The position numbers were made by a program, and so were the translations under genes. From positions 1-42,560 of the IMG/VR virus record IMGVR_UViG_3300034146_000019: a stretch of DNA of 42,560 bases; one strand, written 5' to 3'. The notes under the pieces are model-generated. The model saw nothing but the letters and a program-made list of their open reading frames with translations. It made no database searches and had not been told where the DNA came from. Every line of letters starts with the position of its first letter. Position 1 is the stretch's first letter. Below, piece by piece: positions 14,410 through 22,609 of the stretch. The stretch comes from a virus.

Positions 14410-14677
14410 CTGTCTCGACGCGCTCGCTGCTCTTCGACGACTCGCCCGTGTCGCGGACGGTGTCGACAACGGGTACTGCCGGCTCTGCGGAGCTCATAGG
14501 CGCCGGGGCTCCGCTTGCGAAAACGACGACTGCCCTTCACATGAGGTCGAGGCGGTCTTATGCGCTTACCTCGCGCGCCGTCGATCGAGAGAGCGGAGTG
14601 ACGCCGAGCAGCTCGCGCAGCTGGAGGAGGACCGCCGCGACTTCTTCCGAAAGACCGGAGGTGTCGTCCATGGGTGA
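14399..14677 (+). CDS. Unknown small Cys-rich protein
   Basis: A 92-residue protein with a GTG start inside the end of the DUF5131 gene and a stop inside the start of the BCS1-like gene. CRLC and CENDDC give a C-x2-C-x8-C-x4-C pattern like a compact zinc finger; after it comes a helical charged tail (SDAEQLAQLEEDRRDFFRKTG). Tight overlaps on both sides support translation. No known family recognised. Confidence 0.6.
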   Translation: MSGDCLDALAALRRLARVADGVDNGYCRLCGAHRRRGSACENDDCPSHEVEAVLCAYLARRRSRERSDAEQLAQLEEDRRDFFRKTGGVVHG

Positions 14678-15902
14678 GCTGGGCTCCGCGATTCGCTCGG
14701 CGTTCGAATCGCAGCTGTTCTCGGGAGGCTTTGCCCTGATGGTGGTGGGCGCGGTGATGGCGCTCCTCCGCAGCGTTCCGTTCCGGGCGCTCGCTGTGCT
14801 GAAGCGCCGTATCGTCGTGGAGGTGGAGGTGCTCTCTAGCGACCCGCTATTCGGCTTCGTGACGGTGTGGCTGGACGCGCAACTGTGGAGCCGCGACGCG
14901 CGTTCCCTCACCGCCAGCATGCGCGCTAACTCGTCTGCCGCCGAGCGTCGGCCGAACCCGATCGTCTTCACCCCTGCACCGGGCAACCATCTGTTCTGGT
15001 ACCGCGGACGTCCCATCTGGCTGATCCGCGAGCGGACCGACAGCAAGGGCGAGCGCGGCTGGGACGCGTTCAGAGAGACCATCAAGTTCCGGATGTTGGG
15101 CAAGGACCCGTCGGCCGCGCGGGCGCTTCTACGCGAGGCTCACGACCTTGCGACCGACGATGATCGCCGTGTAAGTGTGCACACGCTGGTGTGGTCGGAA
15201 TGGCGCCGTCTCACCGAGGTGCGTCCGCGCCCGCTCTCCTCCGTGTTCCTGCCCAAGGGCGAGCTAGAACGGCTCGTGGCTGACGCGACGGAGTTTCTCG
15301 CGGCGGAATCCTGGTACAGCGAGCGCGGAATACCCTGGCGCCGGGCGTATCTTCTGGAGGGGCTCCCCGGAGCGGGGAAAACATCAGCGATCGGCGCGCT
15401 GGCCGGACACCTCGGGATGGACCTCTACATCTGCGGCCTGGCTGGGAAGGAGATGGACGACAACCGCCTCGTGTCTGGGTTGCTGAATGTGCCGGCGAGA
15501 TCGATCATCCTGCTGGAGGATGTCGATTGCGTTGCGAGCGGGCGCGATATGCAGGGAGAAAGCGGGGTCACGTTTGCGGGGCTCCTGAACGCTCTCGATG
15601 GTGTGGCTTCGCGACCAGGCGTGCTCACGTTCCTCACCACGAACCACGTCGAGAAGCTGGATCCGGCCCTGGTTAGGCCCGGCCGGGTGGATACTCGCCT
15701 GCACTTCGGTGCAGCCACACGCGAGCAGCTCGTGCGGATGTTCCTCCACTTCTACGGGAAGCCCGAGCTCCGAGATCTTGCTGAGGCCTTCGCAGTGCTG
15801 ATGGAAGGGAGGGTGATGGCCCATGCCCAGCAAGTGTTGCTCGATCACAAGGACGCGCCACACAGCGCTGTGGATTCGGTTCAGGCGGCGCGGGGCGCGT
15901 GA
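14670..15902 (+). CDS. BCS1-like membrane-anchored AAA ATPase
   Basis: A 410-residue protein with the layout of BCS1. One N-terminal membrane helix (about 18-38: GGFALMVVGAVMALLRSV) is followed by a BCS1-specific region (about 45-200) and an AAA module. Walker A is GLPGAGKT (231-238), Walker B SIILLEDVDC (278-287), and the late TTNHVEKLDPALVRPGRVD segment carries sensor and arginine-finger residues. RPLSSVFLPKGELERL just before the AAA is also typical. In mitochondria Bcs1 moves a folded protein across the inner membrane; the bacterial and phage role is unknown. It is the last gene of the early/middle block, and core Mu has no equivalent. Confidence 0.88.
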   Translation: MGELGSAIRSAFESQLFSGGFALMVVGAVMALLRSVPFRALAVLKRRIVVEVEVLSSDPLFGFVTVWLDAQLWSRDARSLTASMRANSSAAERRPNPIVFTPAPGNHLFWYRGRPIWLIRERTDSKGERGWDAFRETIKFRMLGKDPSAARALLREAHDLATDDDRRVSVHTLVWSEWRRLTEVRPRPLSSVFLPKGELERLVADATEFLAAESWYSERGIPWRRAYLLEGLPGAGKTSAIGALAGHLGMDLYICGLAGKEMDDNRLVSGLLNVPARSIILLEDVDCVASGRDMQGESGVTFAGLLNALDGVASRPGVLTFLTTNHVEKLDPALVRPGRVDTRLHFGAATREQLVRMFLHFYGKPELRDLAEAFAVLMEGRVMAHAQQVLLDHKDAPHSAVDSVQAARGA

Positions 15903-16025
15903 ACCCTTCGACCGTGTGATGTGGCACGAGGTCTCACGTCCCGCGGAAGCACAGGCCGGGGAATCTCGGAACTCGTGTCCGACAAGGAAAAGGGGTTGCT
16001 GAGAGGTGGTTCAGACAAAGAGTAG

Positions 16026-16048
16026 AGGGGAGTACCCCCTTTCTTGTT
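16026..16048 (+). terminator. Weak terminator candidate after BCS1-like gene
   Basis: AGGGG (16026-16030) pairs with CCCCT (16036-16040) and is followed by TTCTTGTT. It lies in the 180-base gap between the BCS1-like gene and the HTH gene. A GTG at 16006 could extend the HTH gene upstream across this hairpin, but the added residues are low-complexity and unlikely. Confidence 0.4.
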
Positions 16049-16083
16049 ACCGCCCCACCCATCCCCCTAGCCTCCCCCCCTCC

Positions 16084-16395
16084 ATGGCGTTACCCGAGGC
16101 GAGTTCCGAAGCCGAGCACCAGTTGCGCCTAGCGCTGACCCGCGCGATCCGGGCGCGGCGGCCCGTGATGATCGAGCACGAGACTGGACTTACGATCCAG
16201 ACGGTGCGGCGATTCCTATCCGGCGACAGCGTCCCGCAGCGTAAGACGATGTCAATCCTGTGGACGTGGGCAAGCAGATACGGCGATGGGCAGGCGAAGG
16301 ACCTCGCGGAGGAGGAGCTGCGGAAGCGTGGTGTCTCGCTCTTCCGTGGCCGGGACGATGGGCGCCCACGAGCGGGCATTTCCCCCCCCATGTAA
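16084..16395 (+). CDS. Small HTH-type DNA-binding protein
   Basis: A 103-residue protein with an HTH-like region at about residues 20-65: LALTRAIRARRPVMIEHETGLTIQTVRRFLSGDSVPQRKTM, where GLTIQTVRRFLSG reads as a recognition helix. The basic C-terminus ends GRDDGRPRAGISPPM. It is a single gene between two hairpin-bearing gaps, between the early/middle and lysis blocks, so it could be a late switch like Mu C by position, though it is not of the Mor/C family. The start is uncertain (GTG 16006 also possible). Confidence 0.55.
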   Translation: MALPEASSEAEHQLRLALTRAIRARRPVMIEHETGLTIQTVRRFLSGDSVPQRKTMSILWTWASRYGDGQAKDLAEEELRKRGVSLFRGRDDGRPRAGISPPM

Positions 16396-16467
16396 ATTTT
16401 GGGTTACGCCCCGTAGAGGGCCTCGTTAAGCTTGGCGTCACTCACCTGGCGCCTGTCACACACGGGA

Positions 16468-16492
16468 GGGCGCCCGCATCTGCGGAGCGCCC
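16468..16492 (+). terminator. Strong hairpin upstream of lysis genes
   Basis: GGGCGC-CCGC (16468-16477), loop ATCT, then GCGG-A-GCGCCC (16482-16492): ten pairs with one bulged A. There is no T-tract. It sits 60 bases before the holin gene, in the 156-base gap after the HTH gene, and may end the upstream transcript or be part of a late control region. No confident promoter is seen in this gap. Confidence 0.45.
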
Positions 16493-16551
16493 CCCCGTCG
16501 CATTTCCCCAGGTGCGCATTCGACAACCCGCCCTTCCGGGGATTTCCCAAG

Positions 16552-16776
16552 ATGCGCCCCACGGTCCTCTTCGCACTCGCACTCTACCTCCTCATCCTGG
16601 TCCTGCTCTCGGCAGTGGCCATGGACCCCGTCTTCCCCACCACCGCTCGGGCCGCGGCCGCCGCGTTGATCCTCGTCGCCATCGCGCGACTCGTCATGTT
16701 GTTCCGCCCGCGCGCCGGGCCATGTCCGCCGGGCGACCGTCGCGTGGACAGGGAACCCTACGTGGGGTGCGAGTAG
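16552..16776 (+). CDS. Predicted holin (two membrane helices)
   Basis: A 74-residue protein with two hydrophobic helices, about residues 4-22 (TVLFALALYLLILVLLSAV) and 31-48 (ARAAAAALILVAIARLVML), and a charged C-terminus. The size and topology fit a two-helix holin. It overlaps the endolysin gene at the stop (TAGTG), which supports a lysis role. No family-specific motif is visible, so the call rests on topology and neighbourhood. Confidence 0.7.
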   Translation: MRPTVLFALALYLLILVLLSAVAMDPVFPTTARAAAAALILVAIARLVMLFRPRAGPCPPGDRRVDREPYVGCE

Positions 16777-17348
16777 TGGCGGCCGTGGTCTGGACGCCCG
16801 AGCGCGTCCGCGTTCCCGGCGACGGGATGTTCAACCCCGATCTGCGCGAGCCACGGATCGGCGTGATGGTGCATTACGACGGCAGCTCCAGCGACCACGG
16901 CGGACTAGCCTGGTTCGCGGATCCCAAGTGCGAGGTCTCGTACCAGGTGGGCGCATTGGACGACGGGCGCTGGGCGCAGATCGCCCCGGACTCCGCGCGC
17001 GCCTGGCACGCCGGCGCCTGCCGCACCTCCGATCCCAAACGGCTTTCGTACCGGGATGCCAACTCCGCCTTCTACGCGATCGCTGCGCTGACCGACGAGA
17101 CGCACCAGGTCACGGTGGCGCAGATGCTCACCATCGCGTGGAAGATCCGCACGTGGTTCAGGGCCGAGGGTTGGAAGCCGGAGGAGACCTGGCGCATCGT
17201 CGGGCACGACACCGAAGCGGTGTTCGAGAGGGGTCACGCTCGGGCCGGACAGCGCGGCCGGAAGATCGATCCCACCGGGCCGAACCCCAAGAACCCGATC
17301 CTGGCGATCGAGGACATCCGCTACCTGGTCCCCCGGCTCACGCTGTGA
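16776..17348 (+). CDS. N-acetylmuramoyl-L-alanine amidase (endolysin)
   Basis: A 190-residue Amidase_2/PGRP-type zinc amidase that would cut the lactyl-Ala bond of peptidoglycan for host lysis. Candidate zinc ligands are H33 (VMVHYDGSS), H144 (IVGHDTEA) and D165 (GRKIDPTGPNP, with K163 matching the AmpD catalytic lysine). YQVGALDDGRWAQIAPDSARAWHAG is the characteristic core. No signal peptide is visible, so release through the adjacent holin is expected. The GTG at 16776 overlaps the holin stop. Confidence 0.9.
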   Translation: MAAVVWTPERVRVPGDGMFNPDLREPRIGVMVHYDGSSSDHGGLAWFADPKCEVSYQVGALDDGRWAQIAPDSARAWHAGACRTSDPKRLSYRDANSAFYAIAALTDETHQVTVAQMLTIAWKIRTWFRAEGWKPEETWRIVGHDTEAVFERGHARAGQRGRKIDPTGPNPKNPILAIEDIRYLVPRLTL

Positions 17349-17776
17349 CCCTGCTCGCCACGCTGCAGGCCTGGCTCCCCCTCCTGGTGTTGCTCAGCTT
17401 GGTCATATCGGCGCTGAGCTGGTGGGCGATGTGGCGCCTGTCGCGCGGCGAGATCGCGGCCCTTGAGACCCGATGCACTGAGAGTGAAGCGCGGATCGCA
17501 CGCCTGGAGTATCGGGACTCGATGCGGCCGACGGCGGAGGACACGCACCTCCTCGGGCTCCGCATGGCGGAGTTCACCCAGAAGATGGAGGGGTTCACCG
17601 CGAGGATCGATCTGGACCGGCGCCAGGTGGTCGCGGAGATCCAGGGTGCGCGCGAGCTGTTCAATGTTCAAATCGTGGCAACCGAGGGTCTAGTTGTCCG
17701 CACGGAAAAGACTGTAGAAGAGACCGGGAGAAACCTCCGCATGCTGCTGGAACACATGCTAACCAAGGGAGTTTGA
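17345..17776 (+). CDS. DUF2730-like membrane/coiled-coil protein (Mu gp25 position)
   Basis: A 143-residue protein with one N-terminal membrane helix (about 8-30: WLPLLVLLSLVISALSWWAMW) and a long charged coiled coil after it (EIAALETRCTESEARIARLEYRD, DRRQVVAEIQGARELF). This layout and the place directly before gp26 match the DUF2730 family of Mu-like phages. An inner-membrane spanin has a similar topology and no other spanin is evident, so that role is an open alternative. GTG start overlapping the amidase stop. Confidence 0.7.
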   Translation: MTLLATLQAWLPLLVLLSLVISALSWWAMWRLSRGEIAALETRCTESEARIARLEYRDSMRPTAEDTHLLGLRMAEFTQKMEGFTARIDLDRRQVVAEIQGARELFNVQIVATEGLVVRTEKTVEETGRNLRMLLEHMLTKGV

Positions 17777-18096
17777 TGGCACACCCTCCAGCGACGATGG
17801 CCGAGCGGCTCTCCCAGCTGCGCCGCGCCGGCATCCTCCGGACGCTCGCGACCATGCCCGGGTACCGGGCCAACGAACGCATTCTGCACGACGTCGTGGC
17901 GGATGACGAGGCGCTACCCTGCACCCGAGATCAGATCCGGACCGAGATGCACTGGCTGGGCGATCAGGGCTACATCACGCTCACGAGCGTCGCAGGAGTG
18001 GTGCTGGTAGGTGAGATCACGCAGACCGGGCTTGACTATGCCGAGAACCGAGGGCCGACGCCCCCCGGGCTGGCACGGCCAGACGCGATGCGCTGA
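17776..18096 (+). CDS. Mu gp26-like winged-helix protein
   Basis: A 106-residue protein with a winged-helix look: RLSQLRRAGILRTLATMPGYRANERILHDVVADDE, then TRDQIRTEMHWLGDQGYITL and a VVLVGEITQTGLDYAENR wing/tail. It resembles the small proteins encoded between gp25 and gp27 in Mu-like phages. The function is not established. It starts at the ATG overlapping the previous stop and is followed 3 bases later by the small terminase gene. Confidence 0.7.
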   Translation: MAHPPATMAERLSQLRRAGILRTLATMPGYRANERILHDVVADDEALPCTRDQIRTEMHWLGDQGYITLTSVAGVVLVGEITQTGLDYAENRGPTPPGLARPDAMR

Positions 18097-18099
18097 GCG

Positions 18100-18657
18100 A
18101 TGGGACGCAAGGGCACCATCGAGCAGCTGCCGCCGGCCATCAGGCAGGAGTGCGATCGGCTGATTCGTGACGGCGGGGTCACGATCGATGCCATCGTGGC
18201 GGCCCTGCGCGAGCTCGGCGCGACGGTGCCCCGCGCAACCGTGGGGAATTACAAGAAGCGCATGGACGAGCGGCTGAGCCGCTACAAGGCCGCCCAGGAG
18301 GTGGCGGGCGTGTGGGTGCGCGGGATTGGCGAGCAGCCAGACAGCCAGATGGGGCAGCTGCTCGCCGAGCTGCTCAAGACGCTGGCGTTCCAGACCCTGT
18401 CAGAGGCGGGTGTGGAGGGCGGCGAGCCAGCATCGCCGATGGACTTGATGCTGCTGGGCAAGTCACTGGACCATATCGCCGGCGCGGAGAAGAAGATCCT
18501 CGACGTGCGCCGCGCGCTCCACGCGGAGTGGAAGGCGGCGGCGCAGGCCCGTGCCGAGGTGGCCGCGGCCGAGGTGAAGGAGGTAGCCAGGCAGGCCGGG
18601 CTCACCGACGCCGCTGCCGCCAAGATCCGCGAGCTCGTGCTTGGTGTGGTCGGGTGA
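18100..18657 (+). CDS. Terminase small subunit (Mu gp27, DUF3486)
   Basis: A 185-residue DUF3486 protein. The opening MGRKGTIEQLPPAIRQECDRLI and the HTH-like ALRELGATVPRATVGNYKKRM are typical, with a long helical C-terminal half (EKKILDVRRALHAEWKAAAQ). In Mu, gp27 is the DNA-recognition partner of the large terminase. It lies upstream of the large subunit, with two extra genes (DUF1353 and an unknown) between them. Confidence 0.88.
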   Translation: MGRKGTIEQLPPAIRQECDRLIRDGGVTIDAIVAALRELGATVPRATVGNYKKRMDERLSRYKAAQEVAGVWVRGIGEQPDSQMGQLLAELLKTLAFQTLSEAGVEGGEPASPMDLMLLGKSLDHIAGAEKKILDVRRALHAEWKAAAQARAEVAAAEVKEVARQAGLTDAAAAKIRELVLGVVG

Positions 18658-19085
18658 GCAACGATCTCCCGGCGCCGCTCGCGCCCGCGCTGATGATCGA
18701 GGGACTGGCAGGGCGGCGCCCGGCCGTCAGCTACGACTGCGATGGGAGTCCCCGCTACCGGTGGCGTCTGGACCGCACGTACCTGTACCACGGCAGGCTC
18801 TGTACGATCGTCATCCCCGAGGGCTTCCGCTTCGACCTGGCTTCTGTCCCGCGCGCGGTGTGGTGGCTGATCGCACCCTTCGAACTATCGATCGCCGCGC
18901 CGCTCGTGCACGACTTCCTCTATCGCTACGGTGGCATGCTGGCCAGCGGCCAGGTACTGATCCGCAGTGAGGCCGACACGCTCTTCGCCGAGCTGATGGA
19001 GCGCGAGCGCGTCCCCGCCTGGCGCCGAGTCCTCGCATACCGCGCCGTCCGCATGTTCGGGCGCAGCTCCTGGAAGGGCGTTTGA
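18654..19085 (+). CDS. DUF1353 family protein
   Basis: A 143-residue DUF1353 protein, recognised by the IPEGFRFDLASVPRAVWWLIAPF segment and the following APLVHDFLYRYGG, where H and D residues are conserved in the family. DUF1353 genes are common in tailed phages and of unknown function; the conserved His/Asp hint at a hydrolase-like site but no reaction is proven. GTG start overlapping the gp27 stop; inserted between the two terminase genes. Confidence 0.82.
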   Translation: MSNDLPAPLAPALMIEGLAGRRPAVSYDCDGSPRYRWRLDRTYLYHGRLCTIVIPEGFRFDLASVPRAVWWLIAPFELSIAAPLVHDFLYRYGGMLASGQVLIRSEADTLFAELMERERVPAWRRVLAYRAVRMFGRSSWKGV

Positions 19086-19489
19086 CGGAGCCGCCCATGG
19101 AAGCGACGATGCTCGCATGGCTTTGCGGCGTCGGCGTTGACGAGGTGCACCGCTCGGTGCGGGTGCTGGGGCTGCGGTTTTCGGCCACGTACCTCATGTC
19201 CCTGCGGAACATGGCCAGGATCGCGTACCACCTCGGAACGGTCGTCGAGCAGCGTCGGGCCACGGGCACCCCGCCGGCCGGGCGATTCCTGGCGAAAGTG
19301 CGATATCGCGATGAGGGAAGGGACTATGTGATGCTGTGTGGCCTCTCGCCAGGCAACACCGTGGTGCAGTGGTGGGAGGATGGGGCCTACCGGACAGGGT
19401 GGGGGATCGAGCTGGCCGGGGAAGTCCTGCGCCTTGATGCAGCGCGCGTCACCTCCTGGCTGATCCCAGTCAGCGCGGTGCACGCGTGA
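19082..19489 (+). CDS. Unknown phage protein between terminase subunits
   Basis: A 135-residue protein of no known family. The N-terminal half is helical and basic (VDEVHRSVRVLGLRFSATYL, SLRNMARIAYHLG), and the C-terminal half appears beta-rich (FLAKVRYRDEGRDYVMLCGL, VVQWWEDGAYRTGWG). The TTG at 19082 overlaps the previous stop; ATG 19097 is the likelier start by codon preference. It overlaps the terminase start by 4 bases. Confidence 0.6.
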   Translation: MTEPPMEATMLAWLCGVGVDEVHRSVRVLGLRFSATYLMSLRNMARIAYHLGTVVEQRRATGTPPAGRFLAKVRYRDEGRDYVMLCGLSPGNTVVQWWEDGAYRTGWGIELAGEVLRLDAARVTSWLIPVSAVHA

Positions 19490-21003
19490 GCGAACTCGCC
19501 TCGGTGCTGCTGCCGTACCAGCAGCGGTGGGTGGCTGACCCGTCCCCCGTGAAGGTTTGCGAGAAGAGCCGCCGGATTGGGCTCACCTGGGCGGAGGCCG
19601 CTGACGACACCCTGGCCGCCGCCTCCGCCTCGGGTGAAGACACCCTGTATATCGGGTACGATAAGGCGCTCGCGATTGAGTTTGTCGAGACGTGCGCCAT
19701 GTGGGCGAGGGCGTTCCAGCTCGCCGCGGGGGAGATCGAGGACGCCGGTGACGTCCTGGAGGATGCGGACCGTGAGAAGGGGATCACCGCCTACCGCGTC
19801 CGCTTCGCGAGCGGGCACAAGATCGTAGCGCTGTCCTCTCGCCCCCAGACGCTGCGCGGAAAGCAGGGGCGCGTGGTCATAGACGAGGGCGCCTTCCACG
19901 AGGATCTGGACGCCGTCCTCAAAGCGGCCCTCGCGCTGATCATCTGGGGGGGGAAGGTGCGTATCATCTCCACGCACGACGGCGAAGACAACGAGTTCAA
20001 CCAGCTCGTCACCGACGTCCGTGCCGGCCGGGTTCCGTACACGCTTCATCGGATCACGTTCGAGGAGGCGATGGCGGAGGGGCTGTACCGCCGCATCTGC
20101 CAGAAGCAGAAGATACAGTGGTCAGGTGAGGGCGAGGCGGCGTTCCGCGAGATGATCTACGGGATGTACCGACACAACGCCGACGAGGAGCTGGGGGTGA
20201 TCCCGCGCTCCGGTGGGGGCGTCTACATCCCGGGGTCGCTTGTCGAGGCGCGGATGCGGGACGGGATCCCGATGGTGCGCTGGGAGCAGACGAACGAGTT
20301 TGCCGAGCTGCCCAAGGCAGTACGCGAGACGGAGACGCTTGCCTGGGGCATGGAGCACCTCGAGCCGCTGCTGCGGCTGCTCAACCCGAATCTCCGTTCG
20401 TATTTCGGGGAGGACTTCGGGCGCACGGGGGACCTCACGGTGCTATGGCCAGGCCAGATGATGCAGAACCTGGTTCGCTACACGCCCTTCATCGTGGAGC
20501 TGCGGAACATCCCCTTCGAGCAGCAAGCGCAGATCGTCTTCTTCATCTGCGACCGGCTGCCGCGTTTCTACGCCGCAAAGTTCGATGCCCGCGGCAACGG
20601 GCAGTACCTGTCTGAGGTGGCGATGCAGCGCTACGGCTCCGGCCGCGTCGAGCAGGTGATGCTGAGCCCGAAATGGTACCGTGAGAACTTCCCCCGGTAC
20701 AAGGCCGCGCTGGAAGACGCAATGGTCATCCTCCCCAAGGATGACGACGTGCTCGCTGATCACCGCCTGGTGAAGGTGGTGAACGGCGTCCCCGGAATCC
20801 CGGACAAGGCGCGCACCAAGGGCACGGACGGCAAACAGCGGCACGGCGACACCGCGATCGCCGGCGTGCTGTCGTATGCGGCGAGCTGCGCTGACACACC
20901 CACCTACGACTACGAGCCCGCCCCGCTCGGCAACCGCCACGACGACCGGCGGGGGGGTGACGACGACGGCGGGTCAATCGGCTTCGCTCCCGGCGGGTTC
21001 TGA
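19486..21003 (+). CDS. Terminase large subunit (Mu gp28-type)
   Basis: A 505-residue packaging motor. The ATPase part shows an unusual Walker A region KSRRIGLTW (27-35), typical of Mu gp28, and Walker B VVIDEGAF (130-137). The C-terminal nuclease part includes YFGEDFGRTGDLTVL with acidic residues for metal binding, and GNGQYLSEVAMQRYG. It cuts the integrated DNA after headful filling, as in Mu. GTG start; the portal gene follows 9 bases after the stop. Confidence 0.93.
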   Translation: MSELASVLLPYQQRWVADPSPVKVCEKSRRIGLTWAEAADDTLAAASASGEDTLYIGYDKALAIEFVETCAMWARAFQLAAGEIEDAGDVLEDADREKGITAYRVRFASGHKIVALSSRPQTLRGKQGRVVIDEGAFHEDLDAVLKAALALIIWGGKVRIISTHDGEDNEFNQLVTDVRAGRVPYTLHRITFEEAMAEGLYRRICQKQKIQWSGEGEAAFREMIYGMYRHNADEELGVIPRSGGGVYIPGSLVEARMRDGIPMVRWEQTNEFAELPKAVRETETLAWGMEHLEPLLRLLNPNLRSYFGEDFGRTGDLTVLWPGQMMQNLVRYTPFIVELRNIPFEQQAQIVFFICDRLPRFYAAKFDARGNGQYLSEVAMQRYGSGRVEQVMLSPKWYRENFPRYKAALEDAMVILPKDDDVLADHRLVKVVNGVPGIPDKARTKGTDGKQRHGDTAIAGVLSYAASCADTPTYDYEPAPLGNRHDDRRGGDDDGGSIGFAPGGF

Positions 21004-21012
21004 GGATTACGC

Positions 21013-22605
21013 ATGGCTCTCCTGGACCAGTACGGCAACCCGGTCGACCGGGCGCGGCTCATCCGAGAGGAGGCCACGCCCTCCCTGACCGGCGTGCGCT
21101 CGATCCTCTCGGATCACCCGTCGCGCGGCCTCACCCCCCAGCGGCTCGCCGCCATCCTGGTGGAGGCGGAGGAGGGGGACGCGACGCGGTACCTGGAGCT
21201 CGCCGAGGACATGGAGGAAAAGGATCTCAATTACCTCGCGCAGCTCGGCACCCGGAAGCGTGCGGTGGCGCAGCTGCCGGTCACCGTTGAGGCACCGTCG
21301 GATTCCACCGGCGACGTGAAGATCACCGACGCGGTGCGTGCCATGTTTCGTCGGCTGCGGTTGAGCGAAGTACTGCTCTCGATGCTCGACGGGATCGGCA
21401 AGGGGTACGCGGCACAGGAGATCACCTGGCGGCAGACGGCACGCGAGTGGTACCCGGGCAAGATCGAGTGGAAGCCGCCGCAGTGGTTCGCGTTCGACCG
21501 GGTGGACGGGCGCACGCTTCGCCTTCGTGAGGGCGTCGAGCTGCTCCCGCTCGCCCCCTACAAGTACATCGTGCACACGCCATCGGCGAAGGCCGGGCTG
21601 CCGATCCGCGGCGGGCTCGCGCGAGCCGCGGCATGGGCGTACCTGTTCAAGAACTTCTCGCTCAAGGATTGGGTCGCCTTCGCCGACGTGTACGGCCAGC
21701 CGTACCGCGTGGGCAAGTACCACCCGAGCGCCACCGCGGACGACCGTGCTAAGCTGCTTCGCGCCGTCTCCTCGATCGGGAGCGACGCGGCCGCGATCAT
21801 CCCGGAGGGGATGGTGATCGAGTTCGTGAACGCCCTGCAGTCGGCCAGCGGGGACCTGTACGAGGGGCTCTGCAATTACCTGGACGCCCAGGTGACCAAG
21901 GTGATCCTCGGCCAGACGCTGACCTCGGACGTGGGCAGTGGGGGCGGGAGCCGCGCGTTGGGGGAGGTGCACAACGACGTGCGCGCCGACATCCAGCAGT
22001 CGGACGCCGAGCAGGCGCAGGACACCCTCAACGACCAGCTGATCCGCCCCTACGTCGATCTCAACTTTGGCGAGCAGGCTGAATACCCCCGCGCGCACAT
22101 CGGGCTGCCCGACGAGCTGGGCACGATGGACAAGCTGAAGGCGCTGCAGATCGTGGTGCCGATGGGCTTGCGGGTGGAAATGAGCTCGATCCGTGATCTG
22201 CTCGGGTTCGCGGATCCGCCCAAGGATGCGGAAGTACTGCTCCCCCCTCCGCCCGCGGCGTCGTCCACCCATCCGGTGGCGCACGCGCGCGGCGCGGCCG
22301 CGACCGGGATCCGGAGCGCGCACGCCGCCGCTGGCGCGGGCGCCGCGGACTCGATCGGCCAGGCCGTCCGCGATCAGCTCGATGGCGACCGGTGGCGGGC
22401 GGTGATGGAGCCGCTGGTGCAGCCGATTGGCGAACTCCTTGAGGAGGTGGGTTCGCTGGAGGAGTTCCGGGACCGGCTAGCCGAGGCGGTGGTGGCCATG
22501 GACGACGCGCAGCTGCAGCAGCTGGTGGAGCGCGGTGCGTTCGCCGCGCACCTGGCGGCCGGGCTCGGCGTCGACCTGGCCGGTAAAGAAATCGACGGGG
22601 TATAA
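21013..22605 (+). CDS. Portal protein (Mu gp29-type, DUF935)
   Basis: A 530-residue DUF935 portal, the dodecameric gate at the capsid vertex. Family landmarks are DLNYLAQLGTRKRAV, the KGYAAQEITWRQTA segment, PYKYIVHTPSAKAG, GGLARAAAWAYLFKNFSLKDWVAF and VTKVILGQTLTSDVGSGGG. The length is normal. It follows the terminase closely and is directly upstream of gpF, as in Mu. Confidence 0.93.
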   Translation: MALLDQYGNPVDRARLIREEATPSLTGVRSILSDHPSRGLTPQRLAAILVEAEEGDATRYLELAEDMEEKDLNYLAQLGTRKRAVAQLPVTVEAPSDSTGDVKITDAVRAMFRRLRLSEVLLSMLDGIGKGYAAQEITWRQTAREWYPGKIEWKPPQWFAFDRVDGRTLRLREGVELLPLAPYKYIVHTPSAKAGLPIRGGLARAAAWAYLFKNFSLKDWVAFADVYGQPYRVGKYHPSATADDRAKLLRAVSSIGSDAAAIIPEGMVIEFVNALQSASGDLYEGLCNYLDAQVTKVILGQTLTSDVGSGGGSRALGEVHNDVRADIQQSDAEQAQDTLNDQLIRPYVDLNFGEQAEYPRAHIGLPDELGTMDKLKALQIVVPMGLRVEMSSIRDLLGFADPPKDAEVLLPPPPAASSTHPVAHARGAAATGIRSAHAAAGAGAADSIGQAVRDQLDGDRWRAVMEPLVQPIGELLEEVGSLEEFRDRLAEAVVAMDDAQLQQLVERGAFAAHLAAGLGVDLAGKEIDGV

Positions 22606-22609
22606 AAAG

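Noticed and set aside
15861-15872. 12-bp palindrome CACAGCGCTGTG
   Set aside because: It lies inside the coding end of the BCS1-like gene and has no promoter context; likely chance.
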